NCBI RefSeq assembly: GCF_949769285.1
Contig: NZ_OX458331.1
Location: 248,001-312,000 of the forward strand
Direction: 5' to 3'
From: Anaerococcus sp. Marseille-Q7828
GTDB lineage: Bacteria; Bacillota; Clostridia; Tissierellales; Peptoniphilaceae
Length of the DNA stretch: 64,000 bases
Part shown: in pieces, positions 1-7,965 of the stretch
Position numbering within the stretch: position 1 is the stretch's first letter
How the letters are laid out: the number at the start of each line of letters is the position of its first letter
Made by a program: the position numbers and the translations under genes
Notes under the pieces: generated by a model
What the model was told of the DNA's origin: nothing
Databases searched by the model: none
The model's input: only the letters and a program-made list of their open reading frames with translations

Positions 1-982
1 AACCTGTAAGCATTGGTATAAACATATTTAAAGCTATTACAGTTTGGATTACATCCTCGTATCTTTTTAGGATTGTAGATGTAAAAGCTCCTGATATCAT
101 CAAAAACATCAGCCAAGGTATCCTATTTTTTGCCAAATCCCAAGGACTCATCTTTGAGTAATCTTCTTCTTCTGGTGAAGTACCTGCCAAAAGCTGGAAG
201 TCTTCTGTATCCTCTTGTTCTATAATCCACATGATATCATCGACTGTGATTATACCGACAAGTTTATTGGTTAAGTCTACTACTGGCAAAGCAGTAAAAC
301 CATACTTTTGGAATTTGTGAGCTACATCTTCCTGGTCTTCTGTGGTTTGAACAGTAATAACGTCCTCATACATCAATTCTTTTATTTTCACATCCAAATC
401 ACTTGTGACGATCATCCTTAGTGATACATAGCCCAAAAGTTCCTTTGTAGGACTTGTTACATAGCAAGTGTAGACGGTTACCTTATCTTTTCCAACTTCC
501 TCTATATATGCTAGAGTTTCGCCAACAGTTGTCTCTGGGCTTACTTCTACAAACTCGGTTGTCATTAGGCTTGCCGCAGAATCTTCTGGGAATTGTAAGT
601 ACTCGTTTACAAGCTCCCTTGTTTCATCATCTGATGCCTTTAAGATATTATCGACAACTGCCGCTGGCATTTCTTCTAGGGTATCAATCATATCGTCAAA
701 GTTTAAGTCATCTAGAAGTTCCTTAAACTCTGTATCATTAAGGCCTGCCTGTAGTTTTTCCTTATCCTCGCTATCAAGCTCAGCAAATACTTCTCTAGAG
801 TCTTCTTTTTTTAAAAGCCTAAATACTATGAGTGCTTCTTCCGCTGGTAACTCTTCTATAAAATCAACTATATCTATTGGGTTAGTTCTACGAAGGAGGT
901 CTGATAGTTCATTTACTTTCTTTTCATCTAGCAAATTTTTAAGGTCGTTAAGCCTTTTTTCTGTATCGGTATAGGAAAACAT
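1..982 (-). CDS. mgtE: Magnesium transporter MgtE, N-terminal part (gene runs off the window)
   Basis: About 327 residues are visible from the ATG at 982; the C-terminal membrane domain continues beyond base 1. The protein opens with the all-helical MgtE N domain (about residues 1-130, with the EELPAEEAL segment), followed by paired CBS domains that contain VTSPTKELLGYVSLR and ALPVVDLTNKLVGIITVDDI. Next come the linking helix and the first membrane segment, near MSPWDLAKNRIPWLMFLM. MgtE is a homodimeric Mg2+ channel in which the N and CBS domains sense cytosolic Mg2+ and close the pore. It starts 8 bases after the stop of the upstream protease gene, so the two are probably co-transcribed. The family call is secure; the pore cannot be inspected. 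Confidence 0.93.
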   Translation of the reverse strand, partial: MFSYTDTEKRLNDLKNLLDEKKVNELSDLLRRTNPIDIVDFIEELPAEEALIVFRLLKKEDSREVFAELDSEDKEKLQAGLNDTEFKELLDDLNFDDMIDTLEEMPAAVVDNILKASDDETRELVNEYLQFPEDSAASLMTTEFVEVSPETTVGETLAYIEEVGKDKVTVYTCYVTSPTKELLGYVSLRMIVTSDLDVKIKELMYEDVITVQTTEDQEDVAHKFQKYGFTALPVVDLTNKLVGIITVDDIMWIIEQEDTEDFQLLAGTSPEEEDYSKMSPWDLAKNRIPWLMFLMISGAFTSTILKRYEDVIQTVIALNMFIPMLTG

Positions 983-990
983 ATCTACAC

Positions 991-2190
991 CTATTTAATT
1001 TCTTCTAGAAGCTCATTGAGTGCGTATATAAACTGCTTATCATTTGCTAAGTCTTTTTTGCTTATATCAAAGTCTTCGTCTGCTTCAACCTCAATATCCG
1101 GAGTAACACCAACCTTATTAATTTGAGTTCCATTTGGTGTGAAATATTCACTTATAGTGATTTTTGCACCAGCACCATTTTGAAGATTGAAGATTTTTTG
1201 AACAACTCCCTTTCCAAAAGATTGGGTGCCGACTACCTTAGCTCTTCCTCGATCTTTTAGAGCTCCAGCAAGGATTTCACTAGCTGATGCTGAGTTTTCA
1301 TTTTGGATGATGGTTAGTGGTATATCATCAAAGTCAGCGTTGCTCTTTTCAACAGTTTCACTGCCATCTTTTTCCTTTGTAGTTACAATTGTTCCTTCGT
1401 CTAGGAAATTATCAGCTATGTTAATTACTACATCCAAAGCGCCACCAGGGTTGTTCCTAACATCTAGGATAAGTCCATCAATATCTTGGCTCTTAAGTCT
1501 ATTAAAGCTTTCAGAAAAGTCATTCCAAGTCACATCGTCAAATGCCATTATGTGAATATAGCCAATTTTCTTTCCATCGATTTCTACAATATCATCATCA
1601 ATAGTATCTACATTTACATCAGCCCTATCAACCTCGACATCAAACTCCTTAGAATTTGTAGAATTTTCCTCCACTCTTAAGATAGTCAAATTAACACTAG
1701 TACCTGGTTCGCCTTTGATTTCTGCAACAGCTTCTTCTAGCTGATCTGCACCAAAAGCAGTTCCATTGACCTTTGTTATATAATCACCAGGCATAATACC
1801 AGCTTCCTTGGCAGGGGAATTATCAAAAACAGAAATAGCTTTTATATATCCTTCCTTGCTAGCTTGGACAGAAACACCAATACCTTGGTATCTACCGTTT
1901 AATGTTTCCATAAGCTTTGAAAACTCATCTGGTGAATAATAAGAAGTATAAGGATCACCTAGGTTTGCAAACATCCCTTTTAATGAACCTTCATATATTT
2001 GATCATCTGTAAAATCATATAAATAATTTTGTTTTAATAATGCCTTTAGTCCTTGCATATCGGCTATGTGTTCACTATCCCTATTATCTGCAGTAGAAAC
2101 ACCACCCATATTGCCACCTATTGTATAGCCTGTGTATCCGACACCAGCTACAATAAGTAAGGCTAAGATAAATTTGCCAAATTTTTTCAT
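991..2190 (-). CDS. S41 C-terminal processing protease (CtpA/CtpB type)
   Basis: A 399-residue secreted or membrane-anchored serine protease. Residues 7-25 form an N-terminal membrane anchor. A PDZ domain spans about 95-170 (YQGIGVSVQ, GIMPGDYITKVNG), followed by the S41 catalytic core. The Ser-Lys dyad is visible as S302 in NENSASASEILAG and K327 in GTQSFGKG, 25 residues apart as in CtpA and Prc. Such proteases clip unstructured C-termini of exported proteins; in Bacillus CtpB acts in sporulation signalling, but nothing here points to a specific substrate. The start is fixed by a GGAGG site four bases before the ATG. It lies directly upstream of mgtE. Confidence 0.93.
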   Translation of the reverse strand: MKKFGKFILALLIVAGVGYTGYTIGGNMGGVSTADNRDSEHIADMQGLKALLKQNYLYDFTDDQIYEGSLKGMFANLGDPYTSYYSPDEFSKLMETLNGRYQGIGVSVQASKEGYIKAISVFDNSPAKEAGIMPGDYITKVNGTAFGADQLEEAVAEIKGEPGTSVNLTILRVEENSTNSKEFDVEVDRADVNVDTIDDDIVEIDGKKIGYIHIMAFDDVTWNDFSESFNRLKSQDIDGLILDVRNNPGGALDVVINIADNFLDEGTIVTTKEKDGSETVEKSNADFDDIPLTIIQNENSASASEILAGALKDRGRAKVVGTQSFGKGVVQKIFNLQNGAGAKITISEYFTPNGTQINKVGVTPDIEVEADEDFDISKKDLANDKQFIYALNELLEEIK

Positions 2191-2279
2191 AAAACCTCCA
2201 ATCTATTACTCAAATAAAGTAGTAATTTTTAAAGAATATAATAATATAACTATACAATTTTTCAGCTATTTTTAAACAG

Positions 2280-3185
2280 CTACTTATTAATATTAGCTAT
2301 ATAGACACCCACCATGATTACAATTGCTCCAAGAACTTGATAAAGCTCAAATCCCTCATTTAATATCAAAATTCCCGCAAGAATGGAAACTGCTGTAGAA
2401 ACGCCTATAAAAGAGGATGTTCTATTAACACCAATCCTTGCAATAGCCATATTGGATAAGAAAAAGGCCAAAATAGAACAGCCTATAGCTTGGTATAAAA
2501 TAGCAATCAAAAAGTTCCTGTCATTAAATGGAAGACTTATGAGAGTTTGGAAACTTCCATTAGACAAAGCCTCTATTATTGCAAGAATGGTAAAAAATAA
2601 GCCTCCACAAATAAGCATCATATATGTGACCTCAGACTCTGTGTAAGTTTTAACCTTGCTAACAAAAACGCTATATAAGGCATAGGAGATAACAGCAATA
2701 AGCAAAAACAAATATCCGATTACAGAAAAACTTGACGATAATCCAAGAGATAAAACAGTAATCAAGACTCCAATTAGAGTTACAATTATACCAGTAACTT
2801 GTCTTTTGCTAGGCTTTTCATTTAAAAGTAAACTTGATGCAATAAGAGAAGCTATAGGAATAGAGGCCAGAAAAATACCACTTTCAGAAGCCGTCGTGTG
2901 ATCAATACCAATAGTCTCAGCTATGTAATAAATACAAGGAGAAAATAAAGCAACAGGCAGAAGTTCCTTTATAGACTTACCCCTAAAATCAACCTTAATA
3001 ACTTTAAACAAAACAAATAAAGTCATCACAATAGCCCCAAGCAAAAATCTCCAGCCCAAAAGAGCAAAAGTAGTAGCTGATTGAGTAGCCTTTTTAGTAA
3101 AAATATAAGATAAACCGTAGAGAGTTTCGCAGAAAAAAGCCGACAAAATCCCAATAGTTTCATTCTTTTTATTAATATCTGTCAT
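2280..3185 (-). CDS. EamA/DMT-family transporter, ten membrane segments
   Basis: A 301-residue membrane protein built from two EamA repeats of about five helices each, typical of drug/metabolite transporters that export amino acids, nucleotides or other small molecules. The first repeat has the GWRFLLGAIVMTLF segment and the second ends in GVYIANINK. A longer reading frame begins at a TTG at 3197, but the GGAG motif within those bases sits 8 bases before the ATG at 3185 and is better read as the ribosome site, so 3185 is chosen. The gene appears to be transcribed alone. Its substrate cannot be predicted. Confidence 0.87.
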   Translation of the reverse strand: MTDINKKNETIGILSAFFCETLYGLSYIFTKKATQSATTFALLGWRFLLGAIVMTLFVLFKVIKVDFRGKSIKELLPVALFSPCIYYIAETIGIDHTTASESGIFLASIPIASLIASSLLLNEKPSKRQVTGIIVTLIGVLITVLSLGLSSSFSVIGYLFLLIAVISYALYSVFVSKVKTYTESEVTYMMLICGGLFFTILAIIEALSNGSFQTLISLPFNDRNFLIAILYQAIGCSILAFFLSNMAIARIGVNRTSSFIGVSTAVSILAGILILNEGFELYQVLGAIVIMVGVYIANINK

Positions 3186-3775
3186 AAGCATCTCCAAAAA
3201 AAATCAATTACCTACTAATCATTATAACAAATAAAATAGAAATATAGAAAAGTAAGAAGAGCTAACAATAAACTAATGTTTAGGTTTAAAAGCAAAATCT
3301 TAAGAAGCGAAACAGAGTAGATTTATAATAAACACTTAGAAGAGAGTTATGAATATAAAAAAAATAAAAAAAATTTATAAATAGCATTATAATCCAGGCC
3401 ATGTTAATATTCATAGCATTAGCTAAAAATCCTCTGATAAATTATTCCTTATAAGATCCCTCGGTCGCTACCACTCCCTCGAGGATGACAAGCTTATGGC
3501 TAAAAGAATTTTTATCTTATACTCAAATGTCTTATATAATGACCTAAGCTTATTCTTTATAACAAATGTATACATAGTCAAAATATGATTGCAATAAAAT
3601 AAAGTTTTTTGTATGATTCTGCCTAATCCAGGTAAATATAACTTTTGCAAATACTTAGACAGAAAACTTAGCAAGAAAGTGCAGAAGAGTTCGAAAGAAG
3701 CGTGTATAAGTAAAACTCATAACCGTTAGCTGAAATGAAAGCTATTTTTGGATAATATAAAATCATCCCAATGGT
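3186..3775. other. Non-coding gap without a supported gene
   Basis: About 590 AT-rich bases between the exporter and the repeat-rich 3' end of the RNA operon. The only notable structure is a palindromic REP-like stretch near 3458-3487 (CCTCG...CGAGG around GGTCGCTACCACTC). A 68-codon minus-strand frame at 3468-3674 has no convincing ribosome site or recognisable domain and is not called. Confidence 0.5.
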
Positions 3776-3818
3776 GTGCTAGTCTGCTTGACTCACACAA
3801 ATACGATTACTACGCACA

Positions 3819-3954
3819 GGTCCTCCCTTAGCCGGACAGGCTTACCTCTTCGCTACGCTCCTGCGGGTGCTCCACACGGGTCCTCTATCAGCCGGACGGG
3901 CTTTGTACTTCGTGCAACCATTCCATGGAGGGTCCTCTATCAGCCGGACAGGCT
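3819..3954. repeat. Three successive copies of a hairpin/pseudoknot repeat
   Basis: Three copies of the core GGTCCTCTATCAGCCGGACRGGCT lie at 3819-3843 (with CCCTT in place of CTATC), 3879-3903 and 3931-3954. In each, GTCC can pair with GGAC and AGCC with GGCT in interleaved order, which is the arrangement of an H-type pseudoknot. The third copy is preceded by the hairpin CCATTCCATGG at 3918-3928. The same element recurs between the tRNA genes and inside the 23S rRNA gene. Function unknown. Confidence 0.75.
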
Positions 3955-3956
3955 AG

Positions 3957-4137
3957 TTATAAACTCGAACCCTAGACGCAGTCCACTGAGGGATGGAAAG
4001 TCTGAAAGACTTTACATTTTCGTGGTGAACAAAGTGAGCCCGAAAAACTGTTAGGAGCCGAAAGGCTCATAAACGGTACGTCAAACGAAGCCAATATGTA
4101 GATAATAAGAAAGGCACCCTACAAAGGGTGCCAAACT
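3957..4137. repeat. Terminal module A: T-arm remnant, hairpins and terminator
   Basis: First, most distal of three tandem modules. On the plus strand it runs: remnant of a tRNA T-arm (ACTCGAACCCTAGACGC), GAA-triloop hairpin at 3997-4013, a GTGAACAAAGTGAG segment, hairpin GGAGCCGAAAGGCTC, then CAAACGAAG and a terminator hairpin at 4113-4132. It aligns along its whole length with modules B (4198-4377) and C (4378-4563). Confidence 0.75.
4101..4134 (-). terminator. Third (distal) intrinsic terminator of the RNA operon
   Basis: On the minus strand GGCACCC-TTTGTA-GGGTGCC is followed by a T-rich run (TTTCTTATTATC). It nearly repeats the terminator at 4531-4560. Confidence 0.75.
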
Positions 4138-4160
4138 TGGTGGGCTTCTCACAAGTTCGA

Positions 4161-4197
4161 CCACTCCGTGGAGGGTCCTCTATCAGCCGGACGGGCT
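4161..4197. repeat. Hairpin/pseudoknot repeat between modules A and B
   Basis: The hairpin CCACTCCGTGG (4161-4171) is followed by the core at 4174-4197. Compared with CCATTCCATGG in other copies, the fourth stem pair has changed from T-A to C-G on both sides, a compensatory change. The copy lies between a GGTGGGCTT tRNA 3'-end remnant (4139-4147) and a T-arm remnant (from 4203), as if it had inserted into a tRNA fragment. Confidence 0.75.
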
Positions 4198-4377
4198 AGT
4201 TATGAACTCGAACCCTGGACGCAGTCTGCAGTGCAGTTTCAGATGCTTGCATCTGAAATCTTTGAGGTGAACGTAGTGAGTCCAGAGAACTGTTATGAGC
4301 TTGCTCATAACCAGTACCTCAAACGAAGTATAAACGTATATAAAAAGAAAAGCATCATCAATTGATGGTGCTTTTCT
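4198..4377. repeat. Terminal module B: T-arm remnant, hairpins and terminator
   Basis: Second module. T-arm remnant at 4203-4220, a perfect hairpin at 4237-4258 (TTTCAGATGC-TT-GCATCTGAAA), the GTGAACGTAGTGAG segment, a second perfect hairpin TTATGAGC-TT-GCTCATAA, then CAAACGAAG and a terminator. Compared with module C, the stems differ at several positions but remain paired. Confidence 0.75.
4342..4373 (-). terminator. Second intrinsic terminator of the RNA operon
   Basis: On the minus strand AGCACCATCAATTGATGATGCT forms a stem with one G-T pair, followed by TTTCTTTTT. Its stem sequence differs completely from the flanking terminators, though it occupies the same place in the module. Confidence 0.75.
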
Positions 4378-4410
4378 GGTGGGCCTCCAGGGACTCGAAA
4401 CCTGGACGCA
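4378..4410 (-). pseudogene. tRNA(CAT) 3'-half remnant
   Basis: The minus strand carries the T-arm, acceptor 3' strand and discriminator of the intact tRNA(CAT) at 4564-4640 (GTCCAGG, TTCGAGTCCC, GGAGGCCCACC), with one change in the T-stem. The 5' half, D-arm and anticodon arm are missing and replaced by module sequence beginning GACTGC. It cannot be a functional tRNA. Confidence 0.8.
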
Positions 4411-4530
4411 GTCCCGGAAGGGTTTTAAATGCTTGCATTTAAAATTTCTGAGACGAATGAAATGAGTCCAGAAAACTGTTAGGAGCCGAAAGGCTCATAA
4501 CCGGTACGTTAAACGAAGTTATATCTTTAT

Positions 4531-4560
4531 AATAAGAAAGGCACCCTACAAGGGTGCCAA
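4531..4560 (-). terminator. First intrinsic terminator after the tRNA array
   Basis: On the minus strand GGCACCC-TTGTA-GGGTGCC is followed by TTTCTTATT. It begins six bases beyond the CCA end of the last tRNA, so it is the primary terminator of the rRNA-tRNA operon. Confidence 0.87.
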
Positions 4561-4563
4561 ACT

Positions 4564-4640
4564 TGGTGGGCCTCCAGGGACTCGAACCCTGGACCTACCG
4601 GTTATGAGCCGGGCGCTCTAACCGACTGAGCTAGAGGCCC
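4564..4640 (-). tRNA. tRNA with CAT anticodon (Met, or Ile2 read through lysidine)
   Basis: Full cloverleaf with encoded CCA; acceptor GGGCCTC/GAGGCCC, loop CTCATAA, T-loop TTCGAGT. Position 27-43 of the anticodon stem is a mismatch. Elongator Met and Ile2 both use a CAT gene; sequence alone does not separate them here. Last gene of the array. Confidence 0.95.
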
Positions 4641-4681
4641 ACAAATAAAATGTGGTATTAAATTTACAAATAAATTAATTA

Positions 4682-4758
<77 letters not shown>

Positions 4759-4761
4759 ATA

Positions 4762-4837
4762 TGGCAGGGGAGACAGGACTTGAACCCGCGACATCCGGTT
4801 TTGGAGACCGACGTTCTACCAACTGAACTACTCCCCT
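4762..4837 (-). tRNA. tRNA-Trp (CCA)
   Basis: Acceptor AGGGGAG/CTCCCCT, discriminator G, anticodon loop CTCCAAA, encoded CCA. Confidence 0.96.
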
Positions 4838-4978
4838 AGATGGTAAAAACTAATTATGTAATTTTGGGCGGTTTATCCTTTATATACAAATAATAATAAT
4901 TAATCAAATAAGAATTAATGTTCGACAACTTTGACAAAATATTTTATGGTCCTCGTCGCTTTGCTCCTGCGGTAATTC

Positions 4979-5020
4979 CGTGCCTATTGGGCACAGGCCC
5001 TCTCAGGACACCGGGCAGGC
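4979..5020. repeat. Divergent copy of the hairpin/pseudoknot repeat
   Basis: A hairpin GTGCC-TATT-GGGCAC (4979-4994) precedes GGCCCTCTCAGGACACCGGG (4996-5015) and AGGC. Relative to other copies the first helix has changed from GTCC/GGAC to GCCC/GGGC, which keeps pairing; the second helix is not obvious. It lies in the spacer between tRNA-Trp and tRNA-Phe. Confidence 0.55.
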
Positions 5021-5026
5021 GTGTTT

Positions 5027-5078
5027 CGTGCTTCGCACGACCATTCCATGGAGGATGCTCCTTTAGCCGCACGGGCAT
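5027..5078. repeat. Full copy of the hairpin/pseudoknot repeat
   Basis: Hairpin CGTGC-TTC-GCACG at 5027-5039, hairpin CCATTCCATGG at 5041-5051, then ATGCTCCTTTAGCCGCACGG (5055-5074) and GCAT. TGC (5056-5058) can pair with GCA (5069-5071) and GCC with GGC. It lies immediately 3' of tRNA-Phe in transcript order. Confidence 0.78.
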
Positions 5079-5083
5079 ATTTA

Positions 5084-5159
<76 letters not shown>

Positions 5160-5172
5160 ATAAATAAAAAAA

Positions 5173-5266
5173 TGGCGGAGAAGGAGGGATTTGAACCCTC
5201 GCATCCCTATTGAAAGGATCTACTCCCTTAGCAGGGGAGCCTCTTCAGCCACTTGAGTACTTCTCC
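5173..5266 (-). tRNA. tRNA-Ser (GCT)
   Basis: Class II tRNA with a long variable arm; acceptor starts GGAGAAG, anticodon loop CTGCTAA, encoded CCA. Confidence 0.96.
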
Positions 5267-5369
5267 ATTAAATAAAAATGACCATTTGGCTTATATTGGA
5301 ATACTTCGTTACAATGGTCTGAAGAAGTCTCCTCGCCATCTATTTTCAAATTTTTGTTTATAAAATAAT

Positions 5370-5459
5370 TGGCGGAGAGGAAGGGATTCGAACCCTTGTG
5401 AGCCAAAGACTCTAACGGTTTTCAAGACCGCCCCGTTATGACCGCTTCGGTACCTCTCC
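5370..5459 (-). tRNA. tRNA-Ser (TGA)
   Basis: Class II tRNA with a long variable arm; acceptor GGAGAGG/CCTCTCC, anticodon loop CTTGAAA, encoded CCA. Confidence 0.96.
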
Positions 5460-5527
5460 ATTGATAAATTATTGCTATAAAATTATATTAGATTAGCCTA
5501 TCTCATAAGAAATAGGCTTATCTTTTT

Positions 5528-5603
5528 TGGTGACCCATCGGAGATTCGAACTCCGGACACCCTGATTAAAAGTCAGGTGCTCTACCGGCTGAGCTAATGG
5601 ATC
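5528..5603 (-). tRNA. tRNA-Lys (TTT)
   Basis: Acceptor GATCCAT/ATGGGTC with one G-T pair, anticodon loop CTTTTAA, encoded CCA. Confidence 0.96.
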
Positions 5604-5606
5604 ATA

Positions 5607-5682
5607 TGGCTGGGATAGCAGGACTCGAACCTACGCATACCAGAGTCAAAGTCTGGTGCCTTACCGACTTGGCTATATCCCA
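5607..5682 (-). tRNA. tRNA-Gln (TTG)
   Basis: Acceptor TGGGATA/TATCCCA, anticodon loop CTTTGAC, encoded CCA. Only three bases separate it from tRNA-Lys. Confidence 0.96.
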
Positions 5683-5718
5683 AAATACAGTATGCAGATT
5701 ATATATAAAAGGTAGTGT

Positions 5719-5795
<77 letters not shown>

Positions 5796-5804
5796 AAATT
5801 TTTG

Positions 5805-5878
5805 TGGAGCGGGTGAAGGGAATCGAACCCTCGCAACCAGCTTGGAAGGCTGGGGCTCTACCACTGAGCTACACCCGC
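5805..5878 (-). tRNA. tRNA-Gly (TCC)
   Basis: Acceptor GCGGGTG/CACCCGC, discriminator T, anticodon loop CTTCCAA, encoded CCA. Confidence 0.96.
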
Positions 5879-5917
5879 ATATCCGGCACAATTTGAAAAT
5901 TTAGCTTGTGCCTCTTT

Positions 5918-5968
5918 CGCACTACGTGCGACCATTCCATGGAGGGTGCTCCAAGAGCCGCACAGGCT
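5918..5968. repeat. Full copy of the hairpin/pseudoknot repeat
   Basis: Hairpin CGCAC-TAC-GTGCG (5918-5930), hairpin CCATTCCATGG (5932-5942), then GTGC (5946-5949), AGCC (5956-5959), GCAC (5960-5963) and GGCT (5965-5968). The first pseudoknot helix is GTGC/GCAC here against GTCC/GGAC in the 3819-4197 copies, a two-sided compensatory change. It lies between tRNA-Gly and tRNA-Tyr. Confidence 0.8.
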
Positions 5969-5974
5969 TGTCTT

Positions 5975-6060
5975 TGGTGGGGATGAGCGGATTCGAACCA
6001 CTGAAAGCAAAGCTAACGGATTTACAGTCCGTCCCATTTGGCCAACTCTGGAACATCCCC
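5975..6060 (-). tRNA. tRNA-Tyr (GTA)
   Basis: Class II tRNA; acceptor GGGGATG/CATCCCC, anticodon loop CTGTAAA, encoded CCA. Confidence 0.96.
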
Positions 6061-6108
6061 AAATATATGTATTTATATAATTTATTTTGCACCATAAAAG
6101 GTTTATAT

Positions 6109-6184
6109 TGGAGCTGATGATAGGACTTGAACCTACAACCTATTGATTACAAATCAATTGCTCTGCCAATTGAGCTACATCAGC
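6109..6184 (-). tRNA. tRNA-Thr (TGT)
   Basis: Acceptor GCTGATG/CATCAGC, anticodon loop TTTGTAA, encoded CCA. Confidence 0.96.
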
Positions 6185-6210
6185 GCATTGGATTACTATT
6201 GCAATCCAAA

Positions 6211-6287
6211 TGGCGACCTGGATGAGATTCGAACTCACGACCTCCGCCGTGACAGGGCGGCATTCTAACCAGCTGAACTACCAGGCC
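6211..6287 (-). tRNA. tRNA-Asp (GTC)
   Basis: Acceptor GGCCTGG/CCAGGTC, anticodon loop CTGTCAC, encoded CCA. Confidence 0.96.
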
Positions 6288-6327
6288 ATAAATTAATAAC
6301 GTTTGTAATATATCTTTTTATAATTCC

Positions 6328-6344
6328 CTAGCCGCACAGGCTAG
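6328..6344. repeat. Partial copy of the hairpin/pseudoknot repeat
   Basis: Only the second half remains: CTAGCC-GCACA-GGCTAG, a six-base-pair hairpin between tRNA-Asp and tRNA-Val. The GCAC arm is left without a partner. Confidence 0.55.
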
Positions 6345-6349
6345 TTTTA

Positions 6350-6425
6350 TGGTGGAAGTAACAGGGCTCGAACCTGTGACCCCCTGCTTGTAAGGCAGAT
6401 GCTCTCCCAACTGAGCTATACTTCC
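6350..6425 (-). tRNA. tRNA-Val (TAC)
   Basis: Acceptor GGAAGTA/TACTTCC, anticodon loop CTTACAA, encoded CCA. Confidence 0.96.
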
Positions 6426-6516
6426 AAATCGTATGTATAAAGAGTGTTTCTCATATTACATACTAACTGTCGGCTTGTTGACAAAGTTGCAAGCAACTTT
6501 GAAACACCGCGACATC

Positions 6517-6556
6517 TGACCTTCAATCCATTTACTTTGTAAATGGTGATAGGTCA
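6517..6556. repeat. Two-tier hairpin, second spacer family (copy 2)
   Basis: TGACCT pairs with AGGTCA, and inside it CCATTTAC-TTT-GTAAATGG forms a second stem. A hairpin of the same architecture lies at 7453-7492 with different but still complementary arms. It sits four bases from the 3' end of tRNA-Glu. A separate hairpin AAAGTTGC-AA-GCAACTTT is at 6484-6501. Confidence 0.7.
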
Positions 6557-6559
6557 TTA

Positions 6560-6634
6560 TGGTGACCCTACCGAGATTCGAACTCGGGATACCACCGTGA
6601 AAGGGTGGTGTCTTAACCGCTTGACCATAGGGCC
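6560..6634 (-). tRNA. tRNA-Glu (TTC)
   Basis: Acceptor GGCCCTA/TAGGGTC, anticodon loop CTTTCAC, encoded CCA. Confidence 0.96.
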
Positions 6635-6704
6635 TTGTGAAACGACTTTATTATTATAACATAAAGTTTATCATAACGCAAATATTTTTTTAATAAAAAC
6701 ATAT

Positions 6705-6781
<77 letters not shown>

Positions 6782-6835
6782 GCATATATTTCCGTGCTTA
6801 ATGCAAGTCCTCCAAGGACCATACCACTAGTTTAA

Positions 6836-6924
6836 TGGTGCCGAGGACCGGAATCGAACCGGTACGATGTTTGACCATCGCAGGATTTTAAGTCCTGTGC
6901 GTCTGCCTGTTCCGCCACCCCGGC
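6836..6924 (-). tRNA. tRNA-Leu (TAA)
   Basis: Class II tRNA; acceptor starts GCCGGGG, anticodon loop CTTAAAA, encoded CCA. Confidence 0.96.
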
Positions 6925-6979
6925 AAATACTATGTTTTACTAGGTATCAGTCTTTGAGCAAATACTTAAAAACCAATTT

Positions 6980-7054
6980 TGGCGCTCAGGGTGGGACTCG
7001 AACCCACAACCTACCGGTTAACAGCCGGGTGCTCCACCATTGAGCTACCTAAGC
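6980..7054 (-). tRNA. tRNA-Asn (GTT)
   Basis: Acceptor GCTTAGG/CCTGAGC, anticodon loop CTGTTAA, encoded CCA. First tRNA after 5S. Confidence 0.96.
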
Positions 7055-7137
7055 ATATTTATACTTGATATTATTTCATCTATTACTAGTCTAGCCTCTA
7101 TAGGCTAGCTTATATTCTCGGGCTAACGCCCTGCGAC

Positions 7138-7194
7138 CATTTCATGGAGCCCCAATATGACGGGGATAATCTCCTCCATGAGCCGGCCGGGCTT
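7138..7194. repeat. Divergent copy of the hairpin/pseudoknot repeat
   Basis: The hairpin CCATTTCATGG (7138-7148) is followed by a CCCC...GGGG stem, then CTCCTCCATGAGCCGGCCGG (7171-7190) and GCTT. AGCC/GGCT is kept; the first helix is altered. It lies between tRNA-Asn and 5S. A simple hairpin CTAGCC-TCTATA-GGCTAG is just to its left. Confidence 0.55.
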
Positions 7195-7202
7195 AGTTTG
7201 TT

Positions 7203-7316
7203 TAGCAACTTCCTACTCTACCGGGAGGTCACCCTCCGAGTACCATCGGCGTAGTTGGGCTTAACTTCTGTGTTCGGTATGGATACAGGTGTATCCCCAA
7301 CGCTATCGTCACTATA
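7203..7316 (-). rRNA. rrf: 5S ribosomal RNA
   Basis: The minus strand starts near AGTGACGATAGCG, contains the loop A/B sequence GGGGATACACC and the CCGAACACAGAAGTTAAGCC block, and ends near GGAAGTTGCT, which pairs with the 5' end. About 110 bases. Ends are estimates. Confidence 0.95.
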
Positions 7317-7452
7317 TATATTTTTGAACCTTTCTAAATAGCTAGTCGAGTTAAAGGACTTAGCTTAAGCTTTTGTTATACTTACGACTTGTCCGTAAGT
7401 GTCTTGCCAAGCTACAGCTCTTCGAGCTCTACCGTTGGGACACTCTCGACTA

Positions 7453-7492
7453 GGACCTATCATACATTTGCTCTGCAAATGTGATTAGGTCC
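7453..7492. repeat. Two-tier hairpin, second spacer family (copy 1)
   Basis: Outer stem GGACCTA/TAGGTCC and inner stem ACATTTGC-TCT-GCAAATGT in the spacer between 23S and 5S, next to the 23S processing stem. Same two-stem layout as 6517-6556. Confidence 0.7.
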
Positions 7493-7709
7493 GTAACAAT
7501 ATTTCCAGTCAAGATTTAATGTTTAGTATCCTTTAGCTTAATACATTACTGTACTTACACCTTGGACCTATCTAAGGTATTTTCTTTACCTTCTTTTAGA
7601 AATCTTATCTTGAGGGTTGCTTCGTACTTAGATGCTTTCAGTACTTATCAATGCCATACTTAGCTACCCAGCTATGCTTCTGGCGAAACAACTGGTACAC
7701 CAGTGGTAT

Positions 7710-7740
<31 letters not shown>

Positions 7741-7767
7741 CTCCTCGCAAATTTCTTACGCCCACGC

Positions 7768-7817
<50 letters not shown>

Positions 7818-7818
7818 T

Positions 7819-7852
<34 letters not shown>

Positions 7853-7870
7853 ACTTCAGCCCCAGGATGA

Positions 7871-7911
<41 letters not shown>

Positions 7912-7912
7912 G

Positions 7913-7965
<53 letters not shown>

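Larger units (their letters stand above)
4378..4563. repeat. Terminal module C: tRNA 3' half, hairpins and terminator
   Basis: Third module, nearest the intact tRNA(CAT). Hairpin at 4423-4444 (TTTTAAATGC-TT-GCATTTAAAA), the segment CGAATGAAATGAGTCC, hairpin GGAGCCGAAAGGCTC around 4481-4495, then AAACGAAG and the terminator at 4531-4560. It is the best preserved of the three. Confidence 0.77.

Noticed and set aside
3468-3674. 68-codon minus-strand frame
   Set aside because: No clear ribosome site, no domain, and it lies in a repeat-bearing non-coding gap.
3776-4365. Plus-strand frames of 65-92 codons in the repeat region
   Set aside because: Their sequence is made of the structured repeats and tRNA remnants; codon content follows the repeats.
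4378-4410. Functional second tRNA(CAT) gene
   Set aside because: Only the T-arm and acceptor 3' strand remain; the 5' half is missing.
3957-4563. CRISPR array
   Set aside because: Repeat units are about 185 bp, diverged, and carry tRNA and terminator sequence; there are no short identical repeats with unique spacers.
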